From Roseomonas nitratireducens (GTDB taxonomy: Bacteria > Pseudomonadota > Alphaproteobacteria > Acetobacterales > Acetobacteraceae): 42,780 bases of DNA. The notes under the pieces are model-generated. The model was not told the origin of the DNA and did no database searches. It saw only the letters and a list, made by a program, of their open reading frames with translations. Below are positions 25,138 to 33,861 of the stretch, one piece after another. The first letter of the stretch is position 1, and the number at the start of each line of letters is the position of its first letter. Both the position numbers and the translations under genes were made by a program. The stretch is from the NCBI RefSeq assembly GCF_017813355.1, contig NZ_JAGIYZ010000029.1, forward strand, positions 1 to 42,780, read 5' to 3'.

Positions 25138-26525
25138 GCGACCACGGGCTCGATCGCGCCCAGCATCCAGCGCGCGATCGCCGTCGCCTGCGCATCCATC
25201 TGCACCTGCGCCATCACCTGGATGCCGAAGGGCATGCCGCCGACCGAGGCGAGAGGGACCGTCACCGCCGGCGCGCCGATGCCGGAGGACGGCGTGTTGA
25301 ACACCGCATCGCCGGTCGGCCGGGGCTTGAGCGGCTGTCCCACCACGTCGCCGGCCCAGAGCGGCGCGGGGCCGGGGCAGGCGGGGGCGATCAGCGCATC
25401 CACCACCGGGGCCAGCGCCGCGTGGCGCGCACGCAGCGCCTCGCGCTCGATCAGGCGCAGGCGGTAATCCTCGGGCGTCATCTTCTCGGCCATCGCCAGC
25501 ACGGCCTTGCTGCGCGCGCTGATGCCGTCGGGGTTCTGCGCGACGATGTTGCGGAACAGCCAGTGGTTCTCCCAGCCGGTGATGGCACTCGTCATGGCCT
25601 GGGTGCCGACCAGCGCGCGCTCGAAGGCCTCCAGCATCGGATGGTCGTCGCGGCGCAGCACGGTGACGCCCGCCGTGCGCAGCCGCGCGACCACCTGCTC
25701 GAAGGCGGCCTTGCTGGCCTCGTCCAGCGCGGCCCAGCCTTCCGTCTCCATCACGCCGAGCACCATGGGCCGCCGCGCCTCGGGCGGCGTCGGCGGGCCG
25801 ACGAGGCCCGGCCGACCCGGATCGCCGCCGGCGCGCTTCGTGATCTCGAAAGCGACCTGCCACATGTCCTCGATGCTGCCGGCATGCACGCCGGTGGTGG
25901 ACATCGACGTCGCCTGGCGTTCGCCGCGGTTGATCCCGCCCTGGCTCGGCTTCAGCGCGACGTTGCCGCAATAGGCCGCGGGGCGGATGACGGACCCGCC
26001 GACCTGCGTGCCCAGCGTCGCCGGCACCATCCCCGCCGCGATCGCGGCGGCGGAGCCGGAGGAAGACCCGCCCGGCGTGCGCGACTGGTCGAAGGGGTTG
26101 GTGGTCGGGCCCGGATGCGCCCCGCCCAGTTCCGTCGTGACGGTCTTGCCGAGGACGACCGCGCCCGCCCGGCGCAGCGCCCAGACGGCGGCGTTGTCGC
26201 GCTTCGGGAAATTCCCGCGATAGGCCTCGCAGCCCATCTGGGTCGGCATGTCGCGCGTCTCGAGCAGGTCCTTGATGCCGATGGGCATGCCGTCGATGGG
26301 GGAAAGCGGCCGTCCGGCCTTCCAGCGCGCCGTGCTCTCATCCGCCGCGGCGCGGGCGCCGGCCTCGTTCAGCACGACCCAGGCGCGGACGGTGGGCTCC
26401 CGCTGCGCGATGACGGCGAGGCAGCGTTCCAGGTAGTCGCGCGGGCTGTCGCTGCCATCGGCGAAGCGGGGCGTCGCGTCGTGGAAGCTGGCCGCGCGGA
26501 AGCTGCGCGGATCGTAGGTGGCCAA
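25134..26525 (-). CDS. Amidase-signature family amidase (malonamidase E2-like active site)
   Basis: 463 residues, normal for the family. Ser-cisSer-Lys triad: Lys85 in GIKDLL, Ser154 in TPGGSSSGSAAA, Ser178 in QVGGSVIRPAAYCG. The spacing Lys85-Ser154-Ser178 equals that of malonamidase E2 (K62, S131, S155), and the local sequences resemble it closely. It hydrolyses a carboxamide to acid and ammonia in the cytosol; the substrate is not readable. It is followed by the AhpD-fold gene (GTGA overlap). The pair is convergent with the ThDP/hyuBA genes; amide chemistry on both sides suggests, but does not show, a shared pathway. Confidence 0.9.
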   Translation of the reverse strand: MATYDPRSFRAASFHDATPRFADGSDSPRDYLERCLAVIAQREPTVRAWVVLNEAGARAAADESTARWKAGRPLSPIDGMPIGIKDLLETRDMPTQMGCEAYRGNFPKRDNAAVWALRRAGAVVLGKTVTTELGGAHPGPTTNPFDQSRTPGGSSSGSAAAIAAGMVPATLGTQVGGSVIRPAAYCGNVALKPSQGGINRGERQATSMSTTGVHAGSIEDMWQVAFEITKRAGGDPGRPGLVGPPTPPEARRPMVLGVMETEGWAALDEASKAAFEQVVARLRTAGVTVLRRDDHPMLEAFERALVGTQAMTSAITGWENHWLFRNIVAQNPDGISARSKAVLAMAEKMTPEDYRLRLIEREALRARHAALAPVVDALIAPACPGPAPLWAGDVVGQPLKPRPTGDAVFNTPSSGIGAPAVTVPLASVGGMPFGIQVMAQVQMDAQATAIARWMLGAIEPVVA

Positions 26526-26581
26526 GGCGTTCGTCCCCGTCCCGTTGCGGGTGAAAGCCTATGCGCGATGCCCCGCAACGC

Positions 26582-26608
26582 AAACCGGCCGGGGAAGACC
26601 CCGGCCGG
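26582..26608 (-). terminator. Rho-independent terminator of gltA
   Basis: Perfect 10-base GC-rich stem (CCGGCCGGGG 26585-26594 with CCCCGGCCGG 26599-26608), loop AAGA, followed on the minus strand by TTT (AAA at 26582-26584). It lies 28 bases past the gltA stop and about 60 bases before the amidase start, so it separates these two genes. Confidence 0.82.
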
Positions 26609-26636
26609 CGCGCAGGCACGATGAGGGCGGGCCGGA

Positions 26637-27944
26637 TCAGCCGCGCTTGTCGAGCGGCACGAAGTCGCGCGCGCCGTGGCCCGTGTAGATCTGGCGCGGG
26701 CGGCCGATGCGCTGCGACGGATCCTCGATCAGTTCCTTCCACTGGCTCACCCAGCCGACGGTGCGCGCCACCGCGAACAGCACGGTGAACATGTGCGTCG
26801 GGATGCCCATCGCCTTGAGGATGATGCCCGAATAGAAATCGACGTTCGGATACAGCTTGCGCTGGATGAAGTAGTCGTCCGTCAGCGCGATCCGTTCCAT
26901 CTCGATCGCCATGTCGAGCAGAGGCTCGTTCTTGATGCCGAGCTCGCCGAGAACCTCGTGGCAGGTCTCCTTCATGATCTTCGCGCGCGGGTCGAAGTTC
27001 TTGTAGACCCGGTGGCCGAAGCCCATGAGCTTGGTGTGGGAGTTCTTGTCCTTCACCTCGCTGATGAAGGCGGGGATGTTCTCGGGCGTGCCGATCTCGG
27101 CGAGCATCTTCAGCACCGCCTCGTTCGCGCCGCCATGCGCCGGGCCCCAGAGTGCTGCGATGCCGGCGGCGACGCAGGCGAAGGGGTTCGCACCGGTGGA
27201 GCCGGCCAGACGCACCGTGGACGTGGACGCGTTCTGCTCATGGTCCGCATGCAGGATCAGGATGCGGTCCATGGCGCGCGACAGGATCGGGTTGCTCACC
27301 CAAGGCTCGGCGGGAACGGCATTGAGCATATAGAGAAAATTTTCCGCGTAGCCGAGGTCGTTGCGCGGATACATGAAGGGCTGGCCGATCGAGTACTTGT
27401 AGGCCCAGGCCGCGATGGTCGGCACCTTGGCGATCAGGCGGTAGGCCGCGATCTCGCGCTGCCGCGCATCGTTGATGTCGAGGTTGTCGTGGTAGAAGGC
27501 CGCGAGCGCGCCGACCACGCCGCACATCACCGCCATCGGGTGGGCGTCGCGGCGGAAGCCCTCGAAGAAGCGGCGCAGCTGCTCGTGCAGCATGGTGTGG
27601 TAGGTGACGCCCTTGTGGAACTCGTCGTAGCGGGCGGCGTTCGGCAGGTCCCCGTACAGCAGCAGGTGCGCCACTTCCAGGAAGTGCGACTTCTCCGCCA
27701 GCTGCTCGATCGGGTAGCCGCGGTACAGCAGCACGCCCTCATCGCCGTCGATGTAGGTGATCGTGCTCTCGCAGGACGCCGTCGCGCCGTAGCCGGGGTC
27801 GAAGGTGAAGATGCCGAGCTCGTTGTAGAGCTTGCGGATGTCAGCCACCTGCGGGCCGAGCGTGCCGCCGAGAAGCGGCAGGGTCGTGCTCTTGTTCGTG
27901 CCCTCCATCGTGACAGTGATGGAGCCGGTGGCCTTGCTGCTCAT
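26637..27944 (-). CDS. gltA: Type II citrate synthase
   Basis: 435 residues, typical of the hexameric NADH-sensitive type II enzyme. Active-site residues are visible: His270 in [12 protein letters not shown], His311 in the signature [13 protein letters not shown], and Asp369 in NVDFYSG, corresponding to H264, H305 and D362 of E. coli. It condenses acetyl-CoA and oxaloacetate to citrate. GAGGA about 11 bases before the ATG serves as ribosome site, and a 126-base upstream gap can hold its promoter. It has its own terminator at 26585. Confidence 0.97.
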   Translation of the reverse strand: MSSKATGSITVTMEGTNKSTTLPLLGGTLGPQVADIRKLYNELGIFTFDPGYGATASCESTITYIDGDEGVLLYRGYPIEQLAEKSHFLEVAHLLLYGDLPNAARYDEFHKGVTYHTMLHEQLRRFFEGFRRDAHPMAVMCGVVGALAAFYHDNLDINDARQREIAAYRLIAKVPTIAAWAYKYSIGQPFMYPRNDLGYAENFLYMLNAVPAEPWVSNPILSRAMDRILILHADHEQNASTSTVRLAGSTGANPFACVAAGIAALWGPAHGGANEAVLKMLAEIGTPENIPAFISEVKDKNSHTKLMGFGHRVYKNFDPRAKIMKETCHEVLGELGIKNEPLLDMAIEMERIALTDDYFIQRKLYPNVDFYSGIILKAMGIPTHMFTVLFAVARTVGWVSQWKELIEDPSQRIGRPRQIYTGHGARDFVPLDKRG

Positions 27945-28070
27945 GCAGGGGGTTCCTCAACGCATGCCGGTCCCAGGCCCGATGCGGGCACGGATCGGTT
28001 CTTGGTGCGGTGCAAGATAAGGGCGAGAGATGAAGATTGGCAAACCGGCGGACACCGCCGGGGCGGCGCC

Positions 28071-28580
28071 TTACTCGCGCGCGCGCCAATCCTGCGGCGC
28101 GCCCGCGCGGTGGCTCCACAGGCCGCGCGCGGATTGCTGGGCCTGGAGTTCGACCGGGCGCAGCGCGCTGCCGGTCGCCACGGCGAAGCCTTCGCCCACC
28201 AGCGACCGCGCGAGTTCCGTCCCCGCCGCCTCGCACTGCCCGATGCCGCGGCCGAAGCCGTCCTGGCCGACGATGCGGCAGGTGACGGGGCGGCTCGCGA
28301 CCAGGCGCATCAGCGCCGCGGCGGATGCGCCGCCGCAATCGAAGCTGTCGCCGCGCGGGCCCTGGCAGGTCTCGCCGCGCATCGGCGCGGCCATGCCGTA
28401 GAGCCGCACGACGCGGTCGCCCAGGCCGATCGTCTCGCCGTCCACGATGCGGATTTCCGGCGCATCGGCGCGCCATTCGCGCGTGCCGGGGGCGGAGCCG
28501 AACAGGTTGGACGGCAGCACGAGCGCGACCAGCGCCGGTGCGCCGATCGCGGCTGACAACAGGAAGGCCGCGCCGCGCAT
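28071..28580 (-). CDS. Staphylococcal-nuclease-fold (SNase/TNase-like) protein, catalytic Glu missing
   Basis: 169 residues from the ATG at 28580, which starts a hydrophobic N-terminal segment (anchor or signal, about 4-24); a longer open frame from 28733 has no plausible N-terminus. The OB-fold core EIRIVDGETIGLGDRVVRLYG and DGFGRGIG...LVGEGFAVA aligns with SNase. Asp48 (D21-like), Arg59 (R35-like) and Arg111 (R87-like) are kept, but the Asp-Thr-Pro-Glu loop is Ala-Ala-Pro-Met (64-67), so one Ca ligand and the general-base Glu43 are lost. It is probably a non-nucleolytic envelope protein. Four Cys (72, 82, 101, 116) could form disulfides. It lies between gltA and the CHAD gene. Confidence 0.72.
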   Translation of the reverse strand: MRGAAFLLSAAIGAPALVALVLPSNLFGSAPGTREWRADAPEIRIVDGETIGLGDRVVRLYGMAAPMRGETCQGPRGDSFDCGGASAAALMRLVASRPVTCRIVGQDGFGRGIGQCEAAGTELARSLVGEGFAVATGSALRPVELQAQQSARGLWSHRAGAPQDWRARE

Positions 28581-28710
28581 GCGCGGGCGGGTCCTGCGGC
28601 CCTTGAAGATGCGCCGTCGTTCCAACACAGGGAAACCGTTAAACGCACCTTGCTGGAACCCGCAACGGGGCCCGCCCGCATTTTTTTCCACAAATGACGA
28701 GATGGTCATC

Positions 28711-28731
28711 GCGACGTCGCCACCACGTCGC
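28711..28731. other. Intergenic hairpin after the CHAD gene
   Basis: A 7-base stem (GCGACGT 28711-28717 with ACGTCGC 28725-28731, loop CGCCACC) 12 bases past the CHAD gene stop. No T run follows directly, so it may be a weak terminator or only a GC-rich chance repeat. A separate T7 run lies at 28681-28687. Confidence 0.3.
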
Positions 28732-28742
28732 AAGTGCGCGGC

Positions 28743-30320
28743 CTAGTCGCCTGTCCAGAAACGATCCTTGCCCTGGAGCTTCTCCCAGGCTTCATGCGCC
28801 GCACCGCGCCGGGCGGCCAGCCGCGCCTCGCTCCAGCCTTCCGCCGCGCCGACCGCCCAGGCCCGGCCGGCATGGCCGGGCGCGGCGAGGCTGCGCGCCA
28901 GGCCACGCGCGACCGCGGCATCGTTGGCCAGGCCCAGCCCTTCCTGCAGCGCCGACACCCGGCGCAGGAAGCGCCGCGTGGCGCGCTGGCCGAACAGCGG
29001 CGCGAAGACCTCCGCCGCGTAGCGCAGGCGCTTGCCGTCCAGGCGCAGTTCATGGAGCTGCTCGGCGGACAATTCGTCGAAGCCCGCCCCGGCCCGGCGC
29101 AGCCGCTGCCAGCGCCGGTCCAGCACCGCCCGCCCGAAGGGCGCGGCCGGCGCGTCCAGCATGGCGAGCCGCTCCTCCTCCGCGCCCTCCCGCCAGGGGC
29201 GGAGCAGCAGGATGCCGATGCCCTCGATCGCGAGCAGCCGCCAGGCCGGCCCGGCGAGCATCGCCGCCACGGCCTCGTAGGCTTCCGCGCGGCGGGCTTC
29301 CGCCGCCCGGCGCAGGGAGGCGATGCGCGGGTCCTCGTCGAAGGCGTCGGCGATTTCCCGCGCGATGCCGGTCTGGAACACGTCCCAGTCCCGCGCCGGG
29401 CCGAGCACGGTCAGCGCTTCCCGCAGCCCGGCGTCGAAGGCGCGCAGCGCGGCGCAATCGGTCGCCGCGCGGAACACCCGGAAGACCGAGCGTAGCCGGC
29501 GTAGCGCGACGCGCGTCTGGTGCACCGGCTCGGGCGGCGCGCCGGGGGCGATGCGGGCGGATTGCTGGGCAGCGACTTCCAGCAGGTGGCCGGCGGCGCG
29601 CAGGAAGGCGTCCTCCACCGTCGTCGCGGCCGATGTGTCGGCGGGGCCGAGCCGGAAGGGCCGCGGCGGGACGGCGGCGGCGAGCGCGCGCCCCTGCTCG
29701 GCCAGCGCCGACAGGACGGGGCGGATCGGCAGGCTCGCCGCCAGCATCCTGGCCGCGTCCAGCACCGCCCCGGCCGGGCCGGACAGGCGCAGCGTCGCGG
29801 CGGGGCGTTCCTCGGCGAGGCTGCGCAGCCGGCCCTCGGTCAGCAGCGCCTCGACCTCCCCGCCCGGCACGGCCAGCCGGATCGCGTGCTGGCGGCCGAT
29901 GAAGGCGGCGATCGGCGTCAGCGGGGCCTCGCCCGCTTCCGCCAGCGCTTCCCCCGCCGTCAGGCTGCGCAGGATCTCGGGCGGTTGCCCCGGATGCCAG
30001 AGGGCTTCTGCCGGCGGCAGGATGCGCAGCAACCGGCGCGGGCCGCGCGTCGGCGCCTCCACGACCAGGCCTTGCGCGGCCAGCCGGCCATCGGCGCTGT
30101 CGAGCCAGACCCGGTCCGCCGTGCCGCCGCGCGCCCGGCCCAGCCTGTGCGGGCGCAGCGCGGGCAGGCGCGGCAGGCGTGCCGCGGCCTCGGCCGGCAG
30201 TTCGAATTCGAGCGCGACGGAAGGCGGCGGCTCGGCGTCGGCCGGCGGCGGGGGCGTCGGCGCCTCCGTGGCCTCCGACCCGGCGATCAGGCGACCGGCG
30301 CGGCCCGCCGAGGCTCCCAT
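28743..30320 (-). CDS. CHAD-domain protein with a degenerate CYTH-like N-terminal half
   Basis: 525 residues. The C-terminal half (from about 240) is a CHAD domain: VHQTRVALRRLRSVFRVF, LGPARDWDVF and LRLDGKRLRYAAEVFAPLF with the conserved His and Arg/Lys pairs that bind polyphosphate. The N-terminal half has strand pattern and position of a CYTH (triphosphate tunnel) domain but starts EFEL instead of the E-x-E-x-K signature, so it is probably inactive. CHAD proteins bind polyphosphate granules. The ATG is 2 bases after the sixA stop, so the two genes form an operon. A ppk2 gene lies 8 kb away. Confidence 0.85.
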   Translation of the reverse strand: MGASAGRAGRLIAGSEATEAPTPPPPADAEPPPSVALEFELPAEAAARLPRLPALRPHRLGRARGGTADRVWLDSADGRLAAQGLVVEAPTRGPRRLLRILPPAEALWHPGQPPEILRSLTAGEALAEAGEAPLTPIAAFIGRQHAIRLAVPGGEVEALLTEGRLRSLAEERPAATLRLSGPAGAVLDAARMLAASLPIRPVLSALAEQGRALAAAVPPRPFRLGPADTSAATTVEDAFLRAAGHLLEVAAQQSARIAPGAPPEPVHQTRVALRRLRSVFRVFRAATDCAALRAFDAGLREALTVLGPARDWDVFQTGIAREIADAFDEDPRIASLRRAAEARRAEAYEAVAAMLAGPAWRLLAIEGIGILLLRPWREGAEEERLAMLDAPAAPFGRAVLDRRWQRLRRAGAGFDELSAEQLHELRLDGKRLRYAAEVFAPLFGQRATRRFLRRVSALQEGLGLANDAAVARGLARSLAAPGHAGRAWAVGAAEGWSEARLAARRGAAHEAWEKLQGKDRFWTGD

Positions 30321-30322
30321 CG

Positions 30323-30853
30323 CTAGGTCACCGCCTCCGGCAGGTCGGCCGGGGCGAGGAAGCGGACCAGCCGGCCCCCGCCCTCGGCGATGTCGTGCCA
30401 GGGGGAGGCGACGGCGAATTCCGCCAGGGCGCAGGTCGGGAAGCCTTCGGCGATGCGCCGGGCGCTGGCCGACCCCGCCATGCCCGCGCCGCCGATCAGC
30501 GCCAGGGCGAGGTCCTGCAGCCCCGGATTGTGGCCGATGACCATCACGCTGCGCGCCGTCTCGGGCACGCGGCGGAGCGTGTCCATCAGCCGCGGCCAGG
30601 GGGCGAGGTAGAGGTCGTCCATCGGCTCGACCAGCGGGCTGTCGGCGAAGGGGGAGATCGCTTCCAGCGTCTGCAGCGTCCGCCGCGCGGAGGAAACGAG
30701 CACCACGTCGGGCGACAGGCCGAGGTCCCGCATCGCCGCCGACATCGCCTGGGCGGCGCGGCGCCCGCGCGCGTTCAGCGGCCGCGCATGGTCGGCGAGG
30801 GAGGGGTCGTCCCAGGAGGATTTCGCGTGCCGCAGGAGAAGGAGCTGGCGCAT
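30323..30853 (-). CDS. sixA: Phosphohistidine phosphatase SixA-like histidine phosphatase
   Basis: 176 residues from the ATG at 30853. LLLLRHAKSSWDD carries the RHG-type signature (nucleophile His9; RHA as in SixA), followed by ARRTLQTLEAI and IGHNPGLQDLA with the second catalytic His. This short histidine-phosphatase form dephosphorylates phosphohistidine on signalling or PTS proteins in E. coli; the target here is unknown. SixA and CHAD genes are commonly neighbours, as here. It diverges from the SDR gene with 113 bases between starts. Confidence 0.87.
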   Translation of the reverse strand: MRQLLLLRHAKSSWDDPSLADHARPLNARGRRAAQAMSAAMRDLGLSPDVVLVSSARRTLQTLEAISPFADSPLVEPMDDLYLAPWPRLMDTLRRVPETARSVMVIGHNPGLQDLALALIGGAGMAGSASARRIAEGFPTCALAEFAVASPWHDIAEGGGRLVRFLAPADLPEAVT

Positions 30854-30966
30854 GGCCCGCCCATCCTGCCACGGCGCCGCGCGCCTGTCGCGGGCGTGCC
30901 GACCCCTCCCGCGCCGGCGTGGCGCCCCCATCTGCGCCGGGCTTTTGAAGGTGGAGGCTGCGGCGC

Positions 30967-31692
30967 ATGGCCGGGACGACGGTGGTGGTGGGCGCGACGG
31001 GCGCGGTGGGCGCGGCGCTGGCGCGGCGGCGGGCGGCGGCGGGGGAAAGGCTGCTGCTGGTCGGGCGCGACGCGGCGCGGCTCGCGGCCCTGGCGGCGGA
31101 GCTGCCCGGCGCCACGGTGGCGGTGGCCGACGCGATGGATGCGCAGGCGCTGCGCGCCGCCATCGCCGGGGCGGGGCCGGAGATCGCGGGGCTGGCCTAT
31201 TGCGTGGGCTCGATCGGGCTGAAGCCGCTCAAGCGCACGACCGAGGCCGATTTCCTCGATGCCTACCGGCTCAATGCGCTCGGCGCCGCGCTGGCGGTGC
31301 AGGCGGCGCAGGATGGGCTGGTGGCGGGCAGGGGCGCGGTGGTGCTGTTTTCCACCATTGCCGCGCGCGCCGGTTTCCCGAACCATGCCGCCATCGCCGC
31401 CGCCAAGGGGGCGGTGGAGGGGCTGACGGTGGCGCTCGCCGCCGAACTGGCCCCGGCGGTGCGGGTGAACTGCATCGCCCCCTCGCTTACCCGCAGCGCC
31501 ATCGCGGCGCCGCTGATCGGGAACCCGCAGATGGCCGAGGCGATCGCGAAGCAGCACCCCATCCCCCGGCTGGGGGAGGCGGAGGACCAGGCGGCGCTGG
31601 CCGACTTCCTGCTCTCGCCCGCCGCCGGCTGGATCACGGGCCAGGTCTTCGGCGTGGATGGCGGCCGTTCCACGGTCAGGAGCCGCGGCTGA
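30967..31692 (+). CDS. Short-chain dehydrogenase/reductase-like protein lacking the catalytic Tyr
   Basis: 241 residues with a Rossmann GATGAVGAALA loop (9-19), an active-site region RLNALG (Asn103) and FSTIAAR (Ser129), then HAAIAAAKGAVEG. In a classical SDR the Y-x3-K motif would put Tyr at 143; here it is Ile, with Lys147 kept. It may bind NAD(P) without classical activity, or use another residue such as His140. GGTGGAGG upstream is its ribosome site. Its stop shares a base with the next start (TGATG at 31690-31694), so it is coupled to the DUF6134 and photolyase genes. Confidence 0.85.
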   Translation: MAGTTVVVGATGAVGAALARRRAAAGERLLLVGRDAARLAALAAELPGATVAVADAMDAQALRAAIAGAGPEIAGLAYCVGSIGLKPLKRTTEADFLDAYRLNALGAALAVQAAQDGLVAGRGAVVLFSTIAARAGFPNHAAIAAAKGAVEGLTVALAAELAPAVRVNCIAPSLTRSAIAAPLIGNPQMAEAIAKQHPIPRLGEAEDQAALADFLLSPAAGWITGQVFGVDGGRSTVRSRG

Positions 31693-32288
31693 TGCATCGC
31701 CGCGCGGCGCTCGCGCTGCCGGCCCTGCTGCTTGCGGGGCGGGCCGGCGCGGCGGATGGCGACTATGCCTTCCGCGTGCGCCGGCGCGGCGACATCGTCG
31801 GCACCCATCGCGTACGCTTCGCGATGCGCGGGTCCGAACGCGTCGCGAGTTCGGAACTGCTGATCCGGCCCTCGGTGATGGGCATCGTCGTCTACCGCTA
31901 TGAGCATACCTACGAGGAAGTGACGCTTGGCGGGCGCTTCCGGCGCGTGACCTCGCGGCTCAACCGCAATGGCCGCATCGTGGAGGTGCGGGGCGAGGCG
32001 GTGGCGGGGGCCGTGCTGCTCGACGGCACGGCGGGCCCGCAGCGGCTGCCGGCGGAGGCCGCCCCGCTGTCCTGGTGGGAACCGGCGCGGATGGACGGGC
32101 GGGTGCCGCTGTTCGGCACCACCACGGGCCGCGCGCTGAACCTGCAATGGCAGGGCCGGCCGGGCGGGCGCGAATTCTCCTGCACCGGGGACGTGACCGC
32201 GCGCGTGACCTTCGACACGGCGGGGCGCTGGGCGGCCTTCTCGGCAACCGGCGAGGACGGCACCGACATCGTCTACGAGCCGGCATGA
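31692..32288 (+). CDS. Secreted DUF6134 family protein
   Basis: 198 residues with a signal peptide (MHRRAALALPALLLAGRAGAA, cleavage near AGA-A at 20). The mature part is beta-rich: a VVYRYEHTYEEV motif, TSRLNRNG and a Gly-rich middle, which match DUF6134. Function is unknown. It lies between the SDR and the FeS photolyase, overlapping both by one and four bases, so all three are likely translated as one operon, although this product goes to the envelope and the photolyase acts on DNA. Confidence 0.75.
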   Translation: MHRRAALALPALLLAGRAGAADGDYAFRVRRRGDIVGTHRVRFAMRGSERVASSELLIRPSVMGIVVYRYEHTYEEVTLGGRFRRVTSRLNRNGRIVEVRGEAVAGAVLLDGTAGPQRLPAEAAPLSWWEPARMDGRVPLFGTTTGRALNLQWQGRPGGREFSCTGDVTARVTFDTAGRWAAFSATGEDGTDIVYEPA

Positions 32289-33817
32289 CCGGCGGCACCC
32301 TGCGCATCGTCCTCGGGGACCAGTGTTCCCGGGATCTGCCGTCGCTCGACGGCCTCGATCCGGCCCGCGACACGGTGCTGCTGATGGAGGTGCAGGCGGA
32401 ATGCACCTACGTCCCGCACCATCCACAGAAGATCGTGCTGGTGCTGTCCGCCATGCGGCACTTCTCCCGCGCGCTGGCCGCGCGGGGCGTGCGCGTGGAC
32501 CATGTGCGGCTCGACGATCCCGCCAACACGCACTCCTTCCGCGGGGAGGTTCTGCGCGCCGTCGCCAGGCACCGGCCCGACCGCATCGTCGCGACGCATC
32601 CGGGCGAGTGGCGCGTGCTGCAGGACATGCGGGGGTGGGAGGAGGCGGCCGGCATCCCTGTCGAGATCCGCGAGGACACGCGCTTCCTGTGCTCCCTGCC
32701 GCGCTTCGGCGCCTGGGCGGCGGGGCGGAAATCCTACCGCATGGAATTCTTCTACCGCGAGATGCGGCGCGAGACCGGGCTGCTGATGGAGGGTGACGAG
32801 CCCGCCGGCGGCAAGTGGAACTTCGACGCCGAGAACCGCGCAGCACTTCCCAAGGGCCTCGTGCCCCCCGCGCCGCTGCGCTTCGCACCGGATGACATCA
32901 CGCGGGAGGTGATGGACCTGGTCGCCGCGCGCTTCGGCGCGCATTTCGGCGATGTGGAAGGCTTCGCCTGGCCGGTGACGGCGAAGGAGGCGCGCGCCGC
33001 GCTCGAGGCCTTCATCCGCGACCGGCTGGCGCTGTTCGGCGACTACCAGGACGCGATGGCGGCGGGCCAGCCGACGATGTTCCACGCGCTGATCTCCACC
33101 AGCCTGAACGCAGGTCTGCTCGACCCGATGGAGGCCTGCCGCGCGGCGGAGGATGCGTGGCGGGAGGGCCGCGCCCCGCTCAACGCCGTGGAGGGCTTCA
33201 TCCGCCAGATCCTCGGCTGGCGGGAATATGTGCGGGGCATCTACTGGCAGCTGATGCCGGGCTATGCGGCGGAGAACGCGCTGGGCGCGACGCGGCCGCT
33301 GCCCGGCTTCTACTGGGGCGCGCCGACCTCGATGCGCTGCATCCGTGAGGCCGTGGCGCAGACGCGGGACCTCGCCTACGCCCATCACATCCAGCGGCTG
33401 ATGGTGACGGGGAATTTCGCGCTGCTCGCCGGGCTGGATCCGGCGGAGGTGAATGCCTGGTACCTCGCCGTCTACGCCGACGCCTTCGAATGGGTGGAAC
33501 TGCCGAACACCCATGGCATGGCGATCCACGCCGATGGCGGGGTGATGGCGTCCAAGCCCTATGCTGCGTCCGGCGCCTACATCAACCGCATGTCGGACTA
33601 TTGCGGCGGCTGCGCGCACGACCCGAAGCAGGCGACGGGGCCGCGCGCCTGCCCCTTCAACCACCTGTACTGGGACTTCATCGCCCGGCACGCGGACCGC
33701 TTCGCGGGCAATCCGCGCATGGCGATGCCGCTGCGCACGCTGGCGAAGATGGACCCGGCCAAGGTCGCGGCGATGCGGGCGGAGGCGGCGCGCTTCCTCG
33801 CCGCCCTCGACGGCTGA
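32285..33817 (+). CDS. FeS-cluster bacterial cryptochrome/(6-4) photolyase (FeS-BCP family)
   Basis: 510 residues. Cys352, Cys440, Cys443 and Cys456 have exactly the spacing of the four [4Fe-4S] ligands of Agrobacterium PhrB (C350, C438, C441, C454), and the YAHHIQRLMVTGNFALL segment (His367/His368) matches the catalytic His region of that family. The N-terminus (LRIVLGDQC) is the antenna-binding domain and the C-terminal half the FAD-binding domain. Family members repair (6-4) photoproducts with light and may sense light. It overlaps the DUF6134 stop by four bases. A class I photolyase is encoded at 39936. Confidence 0.95.
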   Translation: MTGGTLRIVLGDQCSRDLPSLDGLDPARDTVLLMEVQAECTYVPHHPQKIVLVLSAMRHFSRALAARGVRVDHVRLDDPANTHSFRGEVLRAVARHRPDRIVATHPGEWRVLQDMRGWEEAAGIPVEIREDTRFLCSLPRFGAWAAGRKSYRMEFFYREMRRETGLLMEGDEPAGGKWNFDAENRAALPKGLVPPAPLRFAPDDITREVMDLVAARFGAHFGDVEGFAWPVTAKEARAALEAFIRDRLALFGDYQDAMAAGQPTMFHALISTSLNAGLLDPMEACRAAEDAWREGRAPLNAVEGFIRQILGWREYVRGIYWQLMPGYAAENALGATRPLPGFYWGAPTSMRCIREAVAQTRDLAYAHHIQRLMVTGNFALLAGLDPAEVNAWYLAVYADAFEWVELPNTHGMAIHADGGVMASKPYAASGAYINRMSDYCGGCAHDPKQATGPRACPFNHLYWDFIARHADRFAGNPRMAMPLRTLAKMDPAKVAAMRAEAARFLAALDG

Positions 33818-33861
33818 CCGGTCGCGTTCCATCCTCGGCGTGATATCCGAGGAGGACCACG

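Noticed and set aside
28581..28733. N-terminal extension of the SNase-like protein to an ATG at 28733
   Set aside because: The extension has no signal or domain features and would run through the hairpin and T-run of the intergenic region; the ATG at 28580 starts a hydrophobic segment.
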